The notes under the pieces are model-generated. The model worked only from the letters and a program-made list of their open reading frames with translations, was not told where the DNA came from and made no database searches. From Buddleja alternifolia (Eukaryota > Streptophyta > Magnoliopsida > Lamiales > Scrophulariaceae), in NCBI GenBank assembly GCA_019426215.1, contig CM033402.1, forward strand, positions 2,418,001 to 2,482,000: a stretch of 64,000 nt of DNA, given 5' to 3'. Positions 44,716-56,448 of the stretch are shown here, one piece after another; position 1 is the first letter of the stretch, and each line of letters starts with the position of its first letter. A program made the translations under genes and the position numbers.

Positions 44716-44859
44716 ATGGCTTTCAGCTCCTCCACTTTATGGCTGCTGCTTCTTGCCCTGCCACTCTCACCTCTTCCTTTATCCGGGGACAGCTACGAAA
44801 GAAGGTTTATCCGACCAAGACTGCTTGAAACTAAATTCAATAAGCATTACTATGATTAA
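44716..44859 (+). CDS. Possible 47 aa secreted peptide ORF (doubtful)
   Basis: ATG 44716 to TAA 44857-44859. The first 23 residues (MAFSSSTLWLLLLALPLSPL then PLS) look like a signal peptide; the rest is short and charged (DSYERRFIRPRLLETKFNKH then YYD). The surrounding 44590-44860 is about half G+C in a region that is otherwise very AT-rich, which suggests an inserted segment, for example organellar DNA. No family recognised and no promoter or intron evidence. It could well be chance. Confidence 0.2.
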   Translation: MAFSSSTLWLLLLALPLSPLPLSGDSYERRFIRPRLLETKFNKHYYD

Positions 44860-46139
44860 GAAACCTTAAAAAAGAACTAGTAGAGTAAAAAAAATCATTT
44901 ATCCACTGAGCAGCTGCTATAATAATAGGTGAGATCTTCTTTAATAATTTCCTAAATTGAAAGAAGTCTCCAATTCAATTTAGGCACAAGCAATAATTTC
45001 CTCTTATATTCAAGTTCTGGATTTAATTAAACACTAAGCCTAATTAAATCATTGACAACTAAAACTACTGATTAAATAATAATAAATGAATTAATCCAAA
45101 TTTAAGAATTTTTCTTGGACATTTCATTTTCTCAGCAGCCAAAGAATTATGAATTGATAAATGCAAGGTTTAGCCTACTTACCAATCCAAAAACAAAAAT
45201 GGAAAGACAGAACGTTGTTACTTTAATTGCATCAATTCAACCGAGTAGACATGCAAATCCCACTGTGAAGTATGCAGCAGTCAATTGTACAAAACGATCT
45301 TTATGTTTGTGCAACGGTCATTTGTATTCTATGCTTGTTTCGTCCCAGAACAAAATAATTCACAAATAATTTAATGAAAGAGTCAAAAACATGAAAACCC
45401 CCGTTTTAACAATTGACATGAATTCCAGAAAATATACATACAATAGTTATAAATAAAAAATCTCTTTATCGAATAAAAGAATTATACCAACGAATTTCCA
45501 TTCAATAATACCATGTTCTACCGCTCCATTGCTCCCAAGTTTCCTCAAATACAGAAGAATCAGATTTTGGGACTACATCCATGCACACATGAATGCACGC
45601 AACTTACAGAACCGAGTAAATACACTTCATTAATAACCAAAGAGCATTTTAACCCCATATCCAAAAATCTGTTTGGTTGCTATTTCCTGTCGTTGTTTTA
45701 TGTTGGTGGGATGGTTTACATAAGTTGGGTTAACGGTAAAATACACTTTTATCCCTCACTTTTACTTCAAACCCTATTTTACCCTTGTACTCATAAAAGA
45801 TCCCAACCACCTACATACCCCACTTTAATTAGGGGGAAAAAAACACCAAGTAACCCACTACCCCACAACCCCAAGTACAAGAATTTCCAGGAAGCCTTTC
45901 AAAAATAACAGGAATGACTTCAAGCAGACAGATGCACGTCTTCTAAAACAAGAAGGAGGGATGCATTAGAGGATTCCTGTTATAGACATCGCACAAATAA
46001 GTTTAAGAGTTACACTGCAATGAGTCAACTGAATAAAATCCAGTAAGGATAGCAATTCGCGAACTACATATTCCAACCAGCACTCTTGCCCAAGAGTAAT
46101 AAGTGTAAGACTAATTACATCATCATGATAGCATGGTTC
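44860..46139. other. AT-rich intergenic DNA
   Basis: No supportable gene. 45660-45860 contains the second copy of the MITE-like segment seen at 37600-37760. Confidence 0.5.
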
Positions 46140-47290
46140 AAAGTCGCGGTATCGATGATAATATCGGGGGGTGCTGTTCCACATCGATCGCGGCGTATCG
46201 GGATATTATCGGGCGATACGATACAAAAGTATTATAAAATGCTCAAAAAATTCTAAAACAATTTGTAAAATTAGAGACAAATATAAATGACACAAATTGC
46301 TATTTTTTAATACATATTAAAAATGTGGATTACATCAACCATCAATGAAGCTAAATATATCATTCTAGTCTGTCAAGGAATTAATTCATAGAAATAAGAC
46401 ATGGATTACTTAGTTCTTTAAAGCAACAAAAGGTATGGGATTCTTCCAACACCTAAACAAAACCTTCACAAATACTTGATGCCATCGGGAAATTGGAAAT
46501 CATGGCAGATTAGGGTTCAAACCTAAGTCACATAAAGCGGGAGCGAGAACAAGAGCTCGAGAGTGGCGAAAATAAAAAAATGTGAGTGCGAGAGCGCCTC
46601 AGAGTGTTGAATAATATATATATATATATATATATATTATATTAAAATAGAGATTAGATAAAAAAAAGTCAAAAAAAATCTGTCTACATTACAATTACAA
46701 AGAAAATGCCTACTTTTTATGAAAGAAAAAAAACTCACTAATTAAGTGCACCTTAGACATCTAACTTGTAGCTTGGCCCATCACCCAACTCAAACCCCAT
46801 AGCATTAGGAATTCAAAAGCGATATCCATTTATTAACCCGATGTTGTCTCGTGGGCTGGGCTCAATAATTAATTAGTCGAAATGTCTTTATTAATGAGAA
46901 AATGAGTTGAAATCGTCTTCCCCAGGAACTCATCGTCTTCCACCTCCAATCCCCTGGTAATTGGTATGCTCTTCTATTTTTTTTTTTCATTTATGTTATT
47001 TTCTTCTCTTTTCATCCCTCTTCTTCGATATTACTTCTGGTTCTTCAATTTTCATCAAGTTTCACTCCCCCTATTTGAGAATCGCTCGTCGGTGGCTCCA
47101 CCTTCAACAACCATTACCCACCTCTGCAACTAAGCAAAAAAATCCGATATCATGATAATATCGCCGATATTATCGGCTGATATTCAATAATATCAGCCAT
47201 GCCATACACAGCCGGTAACAAGCGTATCGTCGGAATTTATCGGATCGGACCCCTCCGATCCGGTTACGTATCGGCCGATATTATCAGCAT
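46140..47290. repeat. CGATATTATCGGC-type repeat region
   Basis: Clusters of gcggtatcgatgataatatc, atcgggatattatcgggcga, atcgccgatattatcggctg and atcggccgatattatcagc occur at both ends (46140-46240 and 47145-47290) around unrelated DNA with an (AT)n run (46612-46640). One perfect hairpin is GGCTGATATT (47175-47184), loop CAAT, AATATCAGCC (47189-47198). The left part begins GCATGGTTCAAAGTCGCGG, similar in style to hAT MITEs starting CATGGTT, but no matching right end was found. Confidence 0.5.
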
Positions 47291-47425
47291 AGGCATACAC
47301 ATAATAATTTGACCTCATAATCAAATTTCCTATTACGAATTCATGGATGTTTATAATTGCATAACATAAAGTATATGAATACGTACCTTGATCCATGTAT
47401 TACTGTGAATAGATTGAGCAAGGTA

Positions 47426-47856
47426 TGTTAGTGTGGATCTTCGAGTCTTGAATCTTCACCTTTCTCCTTGATCTTGGGATGATGGTTCCCTTGTGTATTT
47501 CTTGAGCTCCACCACTTGATTCACCACAAATATACTAAATTACATAAGATTGGAAAGAATGGATTATGGCACTATATATAGCCAAACTTTAGGAGTGAAT
47601 AAAATCTATCAGTATCTTGGTGGTTATCAAGATCTATAGATACTTATCTCAAATATTTGATCAAGTGAAAGGTGAGACCAAAACTCTATTTGGTTTAGGA
47701 CTCTTACTTCTCATCAAAGTTTAAAGTCCCAAGAGTTCTTAATTAATTGATGACTAGGCTCATAAGATATTATTATTCTAGCCCGATACACTTATAAGTT
47801 TTTAATAAACTATATGACTTAGGCCAATCTAATTGGGCTTGACTAAAAGTCCAACA
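47426..47856 (-). repeat. Probable 3' LTR of element D
   Basis: Begins TGTTGGAC right after the purine-rich tract and ends CTAACA. It contains a TATATATAGTGCC-type word about two thirds along. With no partner LTR the far boundary (47426) is an estimate from the TG...CA rule. Confidence 0.5.
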
Positions 47857-48226
47857 TTCTACCACTTGGCATAAGTCAACATAAAAGAAGTTACAGGTTG
47901 CTAAGTGGATTATGCATTCCTGAATGATGACCCTGTTCATCAAAAATATTAAGAACTGAAACGAAGCCCGCTCCATAGTCTTAAATGCTATGGTAAAGTT
48001 CGACGATCACAATTCTTAGTACACTTGACAACAATAGTCGTAATAATTAATTCATGACTCAATATGGAATAATGAACAAAATCGAATCATGAGGTCCACT
48101 TAAAACATAATTTGTTTGTTCCAAAATGCCTCAAAACATAATGTGCAGAATAACAAGAAACAAACCAAAATCATAATATTCAAAATCAGACCAAAATAAA
48201 GAGATCTCAAAAATAAATGTCTCATA

Positions 48227-49625
48227 TTAATAACCCATAAACCAATGAATAAAGCTCTCAGTCAATCTCATGTTAGCAATATGTCGACGAAAAACATGAG
48301 ACTGTAGAGCTTTAGTCATGGGATCCGCTAACATCGCAGTAGTTTCGATATGCTGAATAGATACTATCTAATTTTGAATTCTTTCCTTCACAACACGGTA
48401 CTTAATATCAATATGTTTAGTCGCACCACTTGACTTCTGGTTGTTAGAAAAGAAAACCGCAGCCTGGTTATCACAGAATAACTTTAGTGGTCTTGTGACA
48501 GAATTTACCACTTTCAGTCCCAAAATAAAATCTTCATCCATAAAGCTTGGCATGTTGCTTCCCAACATCCAACAAACTCAGCCTCCATAGTAGAAGATGT
48601 CGTCAATGACTGCTTTGCACTCTTCCAAGAGACAGGTCCTCCAGATAACATAAAAATATATCCCGATGTAGATTTCTTTGTGTCAGCACACTCCGCAAAA
48701 TCGGAGTTAGAATAACCAATAACCTCAAGGTCATTCGATCCCGTGAATGTCAGCATAAATTCCTTTGTCCCTTGCAAATAACGATAACTTTCTTGGCAAC
48801 TACCCAATGATCCATTCCTGGATTAATTTGGTAACGTCCTAGCATGCCAACTGCATAAGCAATGTTTGGGCAAGTACAGACTTGAGCATGCATAAGACTC
48901 CGAACAGCTGATGTGTAAGAAATTTGCTCCATCTGGTCAAGCTCCAATTGGGTCCAAGGACATTGTGATAAGCTAAGTTTATCACCTCTAGTAACTGGTG
49001 CAATGCTGGGAGAGCACTTTTGCATATTAAAACGTTGGAGAACCTTGTCAATATAGGCTCTATGGGACAATCCCAAAATTCCACGAGACCTATCTCAGTG
49101 AATCTGAATGCCTATAACGTAATTACATTCACCAAGATCTTTCATATCAAATTTCTTTGACAAGGAAGCTTTGGTTTCCTGTAGTATGCAAAGGTGACTA
49201 TTAGTGAGAAAAATATCATCTACATACAAAACTACGATAATAAATTTGTTCCCACTGACTTTTGGATAAATGCACTGGTCTACTGGATTTTCCTTGAAGC
49301 TGAAATTGGTAATAACATCTTGGAACTTGAAGTACCACTGTCGTGAAGCTTGTTTAGACCGTATATGGACTTTTTCAACTTAAAGACCATATGTTCCTTG
49401 CCCTCAACTAGAAAACCTTCTAGTTGTGTCATATAGACATCTTCATGCAAGTCACCATTAAGGAATGCAGTTTTTACATCAATTTGATGTAGCTCTAGAT
49501 CGAAATGAGCCACAAGAGCCATGACTATTCCAAATGAGTCCTTTGTTGACACAGGGAAGACAATCTCCTTGTAATCGATCCCTTCCCTTTGGGTAAAGCC
49601 TTTAACGACTAGTTTGGCCTTGTTT
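48227..49625 (-). pseudogene. Copia RT and RNase H remnant of element D
   Basis: Frames carry KGFTQREGIDYKE, LHQIDVKTAFLNGDLHEDVY, MVFKLKKSIYGLN, a damaged catalytic region, DFAECADTKKSTSGYIFMLS, MEAEFVGCWEA, LFCDNQAA and GATKHIDIKYRVVKERIQ. A stop then precedes a last segment with ADPMTKAL, ending TAA 48229-48227. Several stops and frameshifts; clearly dead. Domain content is RT thumb to RNase H of Ty1/copia. Confidence 0.82.
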
Positions 49626-50057
49626 TAACAATTTGATCAAATTAAATAATTGCAACTCGATTCTTTTAACAATCCAATCAAATTTAAAAATTTCAAGCTC
49701 AGAAAATTAATCAAATCACACTACTTGTTATGTTGATTTTTAAGTTGTGACTTTGTAGGTAGAGTAGTCAAATCATATGTCTATATAGGTCGAAGGATAT
49801 ACCTTGGTTAGTTTTGCAAAATCCAGATTTTTTTTCTTTTCTTTCCTTTTTTTGTTGTTGTTGCTTTTAAAGGTGAAAAAGACATTCCAGCACTTTCCGT
49901 TAGTTTACATTGGACATCCTCTTTTTAGGGAGGTGGAATTGTGGAAGTAATTGGACAAACAAGAAGGAGGGGGTTGTATTTGGCCCATAAGTTAAGAAGT
50001 TTTTTGTAATTATCCCAAAAAATTATATCTACTACCTTTTTTTCCTTTGATTTTTCT
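49626..50057. other. AT-rich intergenic DNA
   Basis: No gene or clear element seen. Confidence 0.5.
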
Positions 50058-50509
50058 TTTTCTCTAATTACTATTTCCCTTTCTTTCCTTTCTTTTTTCT
50101 TATTAAATAGAAAAAATAGAAAAATAGAAGCTAAGCTAACAGAAGTTTTTATTGGAAATAATTTAATGAATAGTTACTTTTATCTAAAAATAGTTATAAC
50201 AAACAATATAAAATTTAAAGGGTAAATTTCACTTTACCCCCTTGTACTCTGAGTCAATTGCGATTTACTATGTATGAATAATTAAATATGTTGTCCTTCT
50301 TGTGCTTGATTTTTCTTTTTCTCTCTTTTTTTTTCCTTTTCTTTCTTTTTCTTATTAAAGAGAAGAATAAAAATAAAAAATAGAAACTGAGCTAACAAAT
50401 GTTTTAATTGGAAATAATTCTAACGAATAGTTATTTTATCTAAAAATAATTATAACAAACAATATATTAAAGGGTAAATTCCACTTTACCCCTGTGTACT
50501 TTGACTCAA
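50058..50509. repeat. Direct duplication, two copies of about 200 bp
   Basis: 50070-50264 and 50325-50507 align throughout: pyrimidine run, TTCTTATTAAA, AGCTAAGCTAACAGAAG / ACTGAGCTAACAAATG, ATTGGAAATAATT, TTATCTAAAAATA, ATTATAACAAACAATAT, GGGTAAATT(T/C)CACTTTACCCC. Divergence is about 10-15% by eye. It contains no gene. Confidence 0.75.
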
Positions 50510-50564
50510 CCACATATTAGCCCATTGTACTATATATATGTGTGTGTATGTATATATATATATA

Positions 50565-50598
50565 CTAGTGGGTGGGGTGTACCGCGCTAAAGCGCGGT
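50565..50598 (-). mobile_element. Helitron 3' terminus
   Basis: Read on the minus strand: hairpin ACCGCGCTTTAGCGCGGT (50598-50581), a spacer of 12 nt, then CTAG (50568-50565) followed by T in a TA-rich target. A short GC-rich hairpin 10-12 nt before CTRR is the diagnostic Helitron 3' end. The element body would extend to higher coordinates; its 5' TC end was not identified and no Rep/helicase is present before 52.1 kb, so it is non-autonomous. Confidence 0.65.
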
Positions 50599-50754
50599 GG
50601 GATCGGCCCAGACTGAACGGGCCTTCTTTCAATTTCTTGCCCCATTTGTGCATGCATTAATTGGGCAGATACCGTTGAGAAGAGGCCCATAAGGGAATCG
50701 GCCCAGTAGTGCTCGAATTCATATGCATACCATTGAGTCTATTGCTGTATTATA

Positions 50755-50960
50755 GTGGCAAATGGGTGGGTCGGGTCGGGTTTGGGTCGGGTCCAACTGG
50801 GTTGGATCCATGATAGGTTGGGCCCAATATGGGTTGGGTCCGGGTTGAGTCCAACTAAGTTTTATATAAGGACCTAGGGTGGTCCTAACTTGGACCCAAT
50901 CAGGACCCAGAGTGGATCCAACTTGAATCCAGAGTAGATCCAAAATGAAATCAAGTCAAA
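50755..50960. repeat. GGGTTGGGTCC-rich degenerate repeat
   Basis: Iterated GGGTCGGGT, GGGTTGGGTCC and GGACCCA words resembling the hAT MITE ends at 2931 and 25881. No defined termini. The antisense open frame is low-complexity. Confidence 0.45.
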
Positions 50961-51875
50961 TAGAACTTGTATATATTAGGCCTGGAATGAGTCTCTGTAT
51001 AAAATTTATAATAGATATATGTGTAATGGATACATGTAGATGCATTCATTTTTATTTTGGCCCAAATTCATTACATGCACCACACATTAGAATTTCACGG
51101 TGGCACATGTGTGTGCGATAATAAATATACATGTATATTATTATTATACAGTAAAAAAAAAAATGACCCTCCCAACGGAGACATTGACATGCAGGTATTG
51201 CTATTAATTTGGTAGTCGAATGTTACCGTTTATAATTTATATTTCTGAATTAACTTGTAACTGAATTTTTTTGAAACCTGTATGCATCTAGGCTTAAATT
51301 AGATATGCACATTTTAATAAGTGTTTCTTTACACATTGACTCATGTTGTAATGCTCTCAGCTATGAAGACAAAGAGTGATTTGCTTGTAAGAAAACAAAT
51401 GCAACAAAAATAATCATATTTCAAATCTAAATTTTAGCACTGATCTGAAAAAACTTACCCTCTCTTTGCCTGTAAACACAAAAAACTTAACAACTTACTT
51501 GAAATACTGAGTTATTTTCAATCACTAAAGAAATTATAAATATGTAAAGAGAAACTGACAGCTAACATATGACTGTTTGATTGAGCAAGATTCCATATCC
51601 GTAGCTGCATCTTCTGAACACAAATCATGAGTTTTTTAATCTCATTTCCACTCAATTCTATAACTGTTCTATTTAACAAAATTCAGAAAATTCCAACTAT
51701 CAAAAAAAAAAAATGCTAAAATATTATTAAAAACTCTTCTGAGTAATAAAAGTGAAAAACACTAAAAACACTTTGCGGGTTTTCTATCTGGTTTGTGGGT
51801 TGTTAACAGAAAAAAAACACAAATCAGGAGAAAGAACTCTATTATTCTTCTTCTCTGCCCCATCAAAATAAGACA
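50961..51875. other. AT-rich DNA, presumed Helitron body
   Basis: No gene. If the Helitron end at 50565 is real this is probably inside the element. Confidence 0.35.
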
Positions 51876-52128
51876 AATCTATTGACAATTAGTGACACAC
51901 CTTTTGTGATAATTTCGTGTCAACAATTATAATTGCCACTTTATTTGCATGTGTTGTCATTATACATGTGTCACTAATTGTCAAAAATGATAATTTCATA
52001 GAAACTCTTATCACTAAAAATTCTTATTGTGACAAAGCAAAAATTGTTGTCACTCATTATAAACATCTAGTGACAATATTAATATTGTCATTTCAAATGT
52101 TGTCACAAATATTACTTTTTGTTTAGTG
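51876..52128. mobile_element. End of a CACTA-like non-autonomous element
   Basis: The right edge TTTTTGTTTAGTG reads CACTAAACAAAAAG inward. Upstream are many TGTCACTA / TAGTGACA words in both orientations (e.g. ACAATTAGTGACACA, GTGTCACTAATTGTC), as expected for subterminal transposase-binding repeats. The opposite end was not found. Confidence 0.5.
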
Positions 52129-52319
52129 GAATTTTAGTCGTATATGGGGTGTTGCCTTTTTACTATTTTGATTTGACTCGCGCCTCTATTCAGACTGTGG
52201 CTGAACAGGCTCAACAGAAACAGAAACAACCATTCGAATCCCTTGCTTCTTTTTTCTTCCCGGAAATTCAGTGTAATGCAGCCACACTATACTTTCTTGC
52301 TCAACATGATTGTCTATGA

Positions 52320-52510
52320 TGCGGAAATTTATTGCATCTAGAATACCAAAAGGATTCAAAAGAAAAAGGCTGGTGAATGGTTGATTTGTTGCAATCCGTC
52401 TAATTTTTATAGTGAGTGGGGGTATTTTTATATGAAAGAAGCACTAATTCTGAAGGTTCAACAGATTACTCATTATGATTTCCGGTGAAAACGGGTTGAA
52501 CTATATAATT
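52320..52510 (+). repeat. Truncated 5' flank of an RLP gene copy (1 of 3)
   Basis: ACCAAAAGGATTCAAAAGAA, GCTGGTGAATGGTTGATTTG and ACTAATTCTGAAGGT recur at about 57570-57700 upstream of the RLP pseudogene. GATTACTCATTATGATTTCC continues across element B into 57096-57180 and matches 60905-61010 upstream of the intact RLP. No gene body follows, so only the promoter side of a third tandem copy survives, interrupted by element B. Confidence 0.6.
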
Positions 52511-53152
52511 TGTTGGAGATTAAGCTTTAAAATTTCTTGTTTTTCTTAATTTCCATCATATTAATTTTATAGAAGTTTATGGTCTCATTTGATAATATTT
52601 TGTGACTCTTTATATGCATAGGGTTGTTACATTTTATATCTTTATGACCCACTTTCTTTGTGTTTATGACCATTTTATTATAACTTTATTACACAATTTA
52701 TTTGGGTCATTATTTCATTGTACCAACCTACTTATCCATCACTATATAAGAGGCCTAAACTTATACTTTTATATAGAGTTAATATAGAGTTTTGTGAGAT
52801 GATTTATTTACTCCCTACAAGAGTGTTTTGGCAACGTGACTAAAGGATTGGTTCCTCGTCTCCTTGTGGTCGTGCACATAGGATGAGACACAGCTGTGAG
52901 CTAATGGGGTTTTGTCTTGGAGTGGTGATCAGCCGTCAGAACCTGCACGTAGGGAGGCAATCATGGCTTTAGGACAGCGTCATGTGGCGTGACTCTCCAT
53001 CGGTGCAGTATCTTGTTTTATGTTTTTATGTGGTTTAATATGTATTATTCCAAAGATTTATAGTATTATATCATGATGTACGAATAGCATACTTTATGAG
53101 ATTATTTAAGTAATTTATATTTATGTAAACACAAATCACAAAATTCACAACA
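52511..53152 (+). repeat. 5' LTR of element B
   Basis: 642 bp with TATATAAG at 52743-52750. The block shared with element A lies at about 52914-52995. Confidence 0.9.
52960..52972 (+). promoter_or_regulatory. LTR site complementary to the priming site (B)
   Basis: ATCATGGCTTTAG, exact reverse complement of 53155-53167. It occupies the same position in the conserved LTR block as 10030-10042 of element A, with the same following GGACAGCGTCA. Confidence 0.7.
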
Positions 53153-53154
53153 AT

Positions 53155-53167
53155 CTAAAGCCATGAT
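53155..53167 (+). promoter_or_regulatory. Putative self-complementary primer-binding site (B)
   Basis: CTAAAGCCATGAT begins 2 nt after the LTR, as in element A. It differs from A's site at four positions; the partner site in the LTR differs at the four matching positions. No TGG-type tRNA complement is present. Confidence 0.7.
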
Positions 53168-55839
53168 AGTGATTTGTGTTTGTGAAATAATTAACATTTT
53201 CGAGTGTGTATATTTAACCTTATATATGGTTCAATTTTCTTCTGCATGAACATGGTGGACGAGAATTTCATGAATCAATTAAGTAATGAAGTACACCGGA
53301 ATTCCCGTATACGACTTTGTTACTAAAGGGGATGTTTCAAGAAGTGGACTATCTGTTTTGGTAAGCTTGCTAATAGTTAAGGCGAGAAGCCAGGTATGCT
53401 TCTGTAATTTGTTTTCATTGATCTATTCATTCGCCCAGGTATGAAATTAGATGGTTATATATTTACTTAATGGCAGTAACGAACTCAGGGAGTTTAGCCC
53501 AAACGAAATTTTGTGCTTCAGCATGTTATATATAGTGCAAGAAAATTATAAAATTGTTTTGACCTGAAATAAATAATCAAAAGACTGAATATATGATTTA
53601 CATTGAAGAGTTAACTACACGGTAACAAATACAAGCATGTATTGTCTAACCGTTACTATGTACATATCAATTCCGAACGGTCACTTTATGCTTAACGTAT
53701 TGTCTAACGTTCAATTATGAAGTAATGCTGTTGGAAATAATTAAATAGAATCGATGCATATATTTGTGTAATCAATGCATGATATTTTCTTTCTCTATTT
53801 TGATTGGTGGTAGTGGTTTCATGGAAAAGAAGAAATCAATGTATTAAATAACACCCAATTATCAAGACATTTACTAATAACATGAATACATTTTATTTAA
53901 CGGGTATATGGTTAATTAGTAAGTATTGTCACTAAAATATTTCCAGCTGTTGTGAGTTTATTACAAATGATAGAAAATATATGTTAGACTTCATTGTAGA
54001 AGTAGTGGCAGAATAAACGATGCTTATGTCCATAACATGTACAATCCTACAATGGCTAGTCCGGTTTTAGAACGGTGATAAATTTTGTCCTGCTATGGTA
54101 CATTTTCGATTAGTTTATGACACATCTTATGTGTGTATATGTGCATACACGTAAAGATTTATGGCATAAGGCTCATGTTAAAAACCACTCCTACATAGAG
54201 AGTTATATATTCAGTAATTAGGTTCTTTAAGAACAATTACAAATCCATTTTAAGGGAATTAATTGTGCAGCATTATGTATGTGTACACAACGGCTAGTTG
54301 ACCATGGTCGTGCATATTAATCATAACAATTGTCTTAAAAATATTAAGTTAAGGATATGATTAAAAAATTTTGATATGTAATTGTACTGTGCCATAAAAA
54401 TATGATGAATTGCTCACAAGAAAGATGTATATGAAAATTAATAAATGTGTATTTAAGCTGTGCAATTATATGTTAATCAGTCTATTGAGCTTCATAAACC
54501 AACGGTTGGAGGCTTACTGTTTTATCAGGTTGGCTGGAATTATCATGATAATTATAAATGCTATCGTTCTCTGGGATGTTACATTTTTATTGCTAAATAA
54601 GGTCTTAATAGCTAATTATTGGTAATTAAAAGTGTCTTCTATTACCTGAAAGTTTAGGCTAATAATTTTATATCTCCTGTTTGCATGTCAAGATTAATAG
54701 TCTGAAATTCAAATATAATTGTTGTGATATTATAATTTGTGTGATTAAATGTTATGTGGAGCAAGATAAATTGATTGTGATTCATGAATGCGACAACAAT
54801 TCTTATGATTTAAGTTATCTTTTTGGATTGCTGAAGAGTCAGAGACCGTGGAGTTCTAGATATGTGGATTTGTAATTTTATGTGATTATTTTGACTTGCT
54901 TCGGTATGGTTTCTTAATATATGGAATAAAATATGTGGGATTGATTCTATGGACTATACCGTTATATTAATTATATATTCAATTAAAAAATAAATAAAAC
55001 TAATTTTGAAATGTGGGGGTTTATATTGATTGTATTAAATATTGAAAATTTTATGTGGAAAATTGTTTTAGCAAGTTTCATTAAATGCAGGAAATATATT
55101 TTCAAAGAAAGTGATATAGCGGTTTAGGGAGAGAATAAAAATGAATTTGAAGATGCTAAATATTTGATTACTTTACTTAATAATCGTGACTTGGATCATA
55201 TATAGAAGGAAAATGTGGGGGTGTATATTGATTTTACTCAATAAAAAAAAATGTGATAAGTTATTTTTCCAAAGTTAAGTGCAAGAAATATCTTTTCAAA
55301 ATAAACGGAGAGAAATTTTAAGGTTTGGATTATTTCATGATACATTAGAAATATGAGGCTGATTTTATTCCAAAATACTTTATGAGATTAATTTTGATCG
55401 TGGATTGAATGGAAAGTTATCTTTTATATTGCTATAATTTAATTTAATATGAAACGGGTCTTATTGGAATATTAAAATTTATTTTCTAATGACTTGCTGA
55501 TAAACTATGAAATTGTTTATGAAATGTGGAAGTTAAAAAGTGAAGCCAAGATATTATGAGATTTGAAACTGTTTGAAAATAAATTCATTATGTCTTGGAT
55601 TAATATGCAGAATGAAAAGAAAATATTTATAATATTCAAGAATAGAGATTTTATGACTTTTTCGATGAGTAAAATTATCATATATAAATTCAATTGAAAA
55701 TAATAATTCTATTTGTGGAGTTGTTTATAACATGCATGTTTATGTGATGTATTGAGAAATAAAAATAAGAGGCATATTATATTTTAATCCATGAGATGGA
55801 ATTTGCCTCGGGGGACTAGCGCAGAGGCTAGATCCTTTA
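53168..55839 (+). other. Non-coding interior of element B
   Basis: About 2.7 kb of AT-rich sequence without coding potential (longest frames 64 and 71 codons, no domain). No similarity to the coding part of element A is apparent by eye, so it is either deeply decayed or foreign filler. Confidence 0.7.
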
Positions 55840-56448
55840 TCATCGATGGGGATGGGCTATGTCCATAAGGGAATCACCTCCGGGAGTAACCCAATTTTTG
55901 TGATTGGAGACCCCATGAAGAAGGTTCAATGGGTAGGAACAACCTGTAATGCGTGATTCATAAGCACTATTTTGAGGAGAGCATACATCGAGATGCCTCC
56001 TTCCCAATCCCTAAGGTGAAGTGCTGTAAAAAGTGTGATGTTAGGATGGGCTTTTGACCCTTAATGAGACCAAGGCGGGAAATCCGCGGGGTAGAGGTCA
56101 CACGTACCCTTGGGAGGTTTCACCTAAGTGAGAGTCTCCCTGATGGCCGGGGCTATGGGTTTGGGCTGACCCTAGAGACCTCACGAGAATCAAGATCAGA
56201 GTGCATGGCCGTTAACGCGCTAACCCGCTATAACCATGTCCTAAAGTCTATATCGTGTGTGTAGTAATTGAAATTTGGTCAAGGGACCTAATTCCAGGCC
56301 TAGTCCATTATGGCTTCCTCAAATGGATATTACTATCACTAAGTATAGGTTCAAACCCGGAAGGCACCTATACCGATTGCATGATATAAAGTTGCCACCA
56401 TTTTACTTGATTTATTAAATTTATGAAATTTTAAATCTTGTGGGGGAT
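55840..56448 (+). other. Conserved 3' non-coding domain of element B
   Basis: Aligns with 15030-15626 of element A through landmarks CACCTCCGGGAGTAACCC, GATTGGAGACCCCATGAAG, AATCCGCGGGGTAGAG, CACACGTACCCTTG, GAGGTTTCACCTAAGTGAGA, GGACCTAATTCCAGGC and TAGTCCATTATGGCT. A 60 nt run is identical. The 66 aa frame at 56064 is not conserved in A. Confidence 0.8.

Larger units (their letters stand above)
47426..49625 (-). mobile_element. 5'-truncated copia element (element D)
   Basis: The minus strand has a decayed RT/RNase H region, then a 3' LTR of about 431 bp (47426-47856, TGTTGGACTT...CACTAACA) preceded by CCAAGTGGTAGAA as polypurine-like tract. No 5' LTR, PBS, gag or integrase is present. Similarity stops inside the RT at about 49625. 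Confidence 0.75.

Noticed and set aside
52602..52787. 61-codon ORF duplicated at 56540-56725
   Set aside because: Part of the element B LTRs; AT-rich, no domain.
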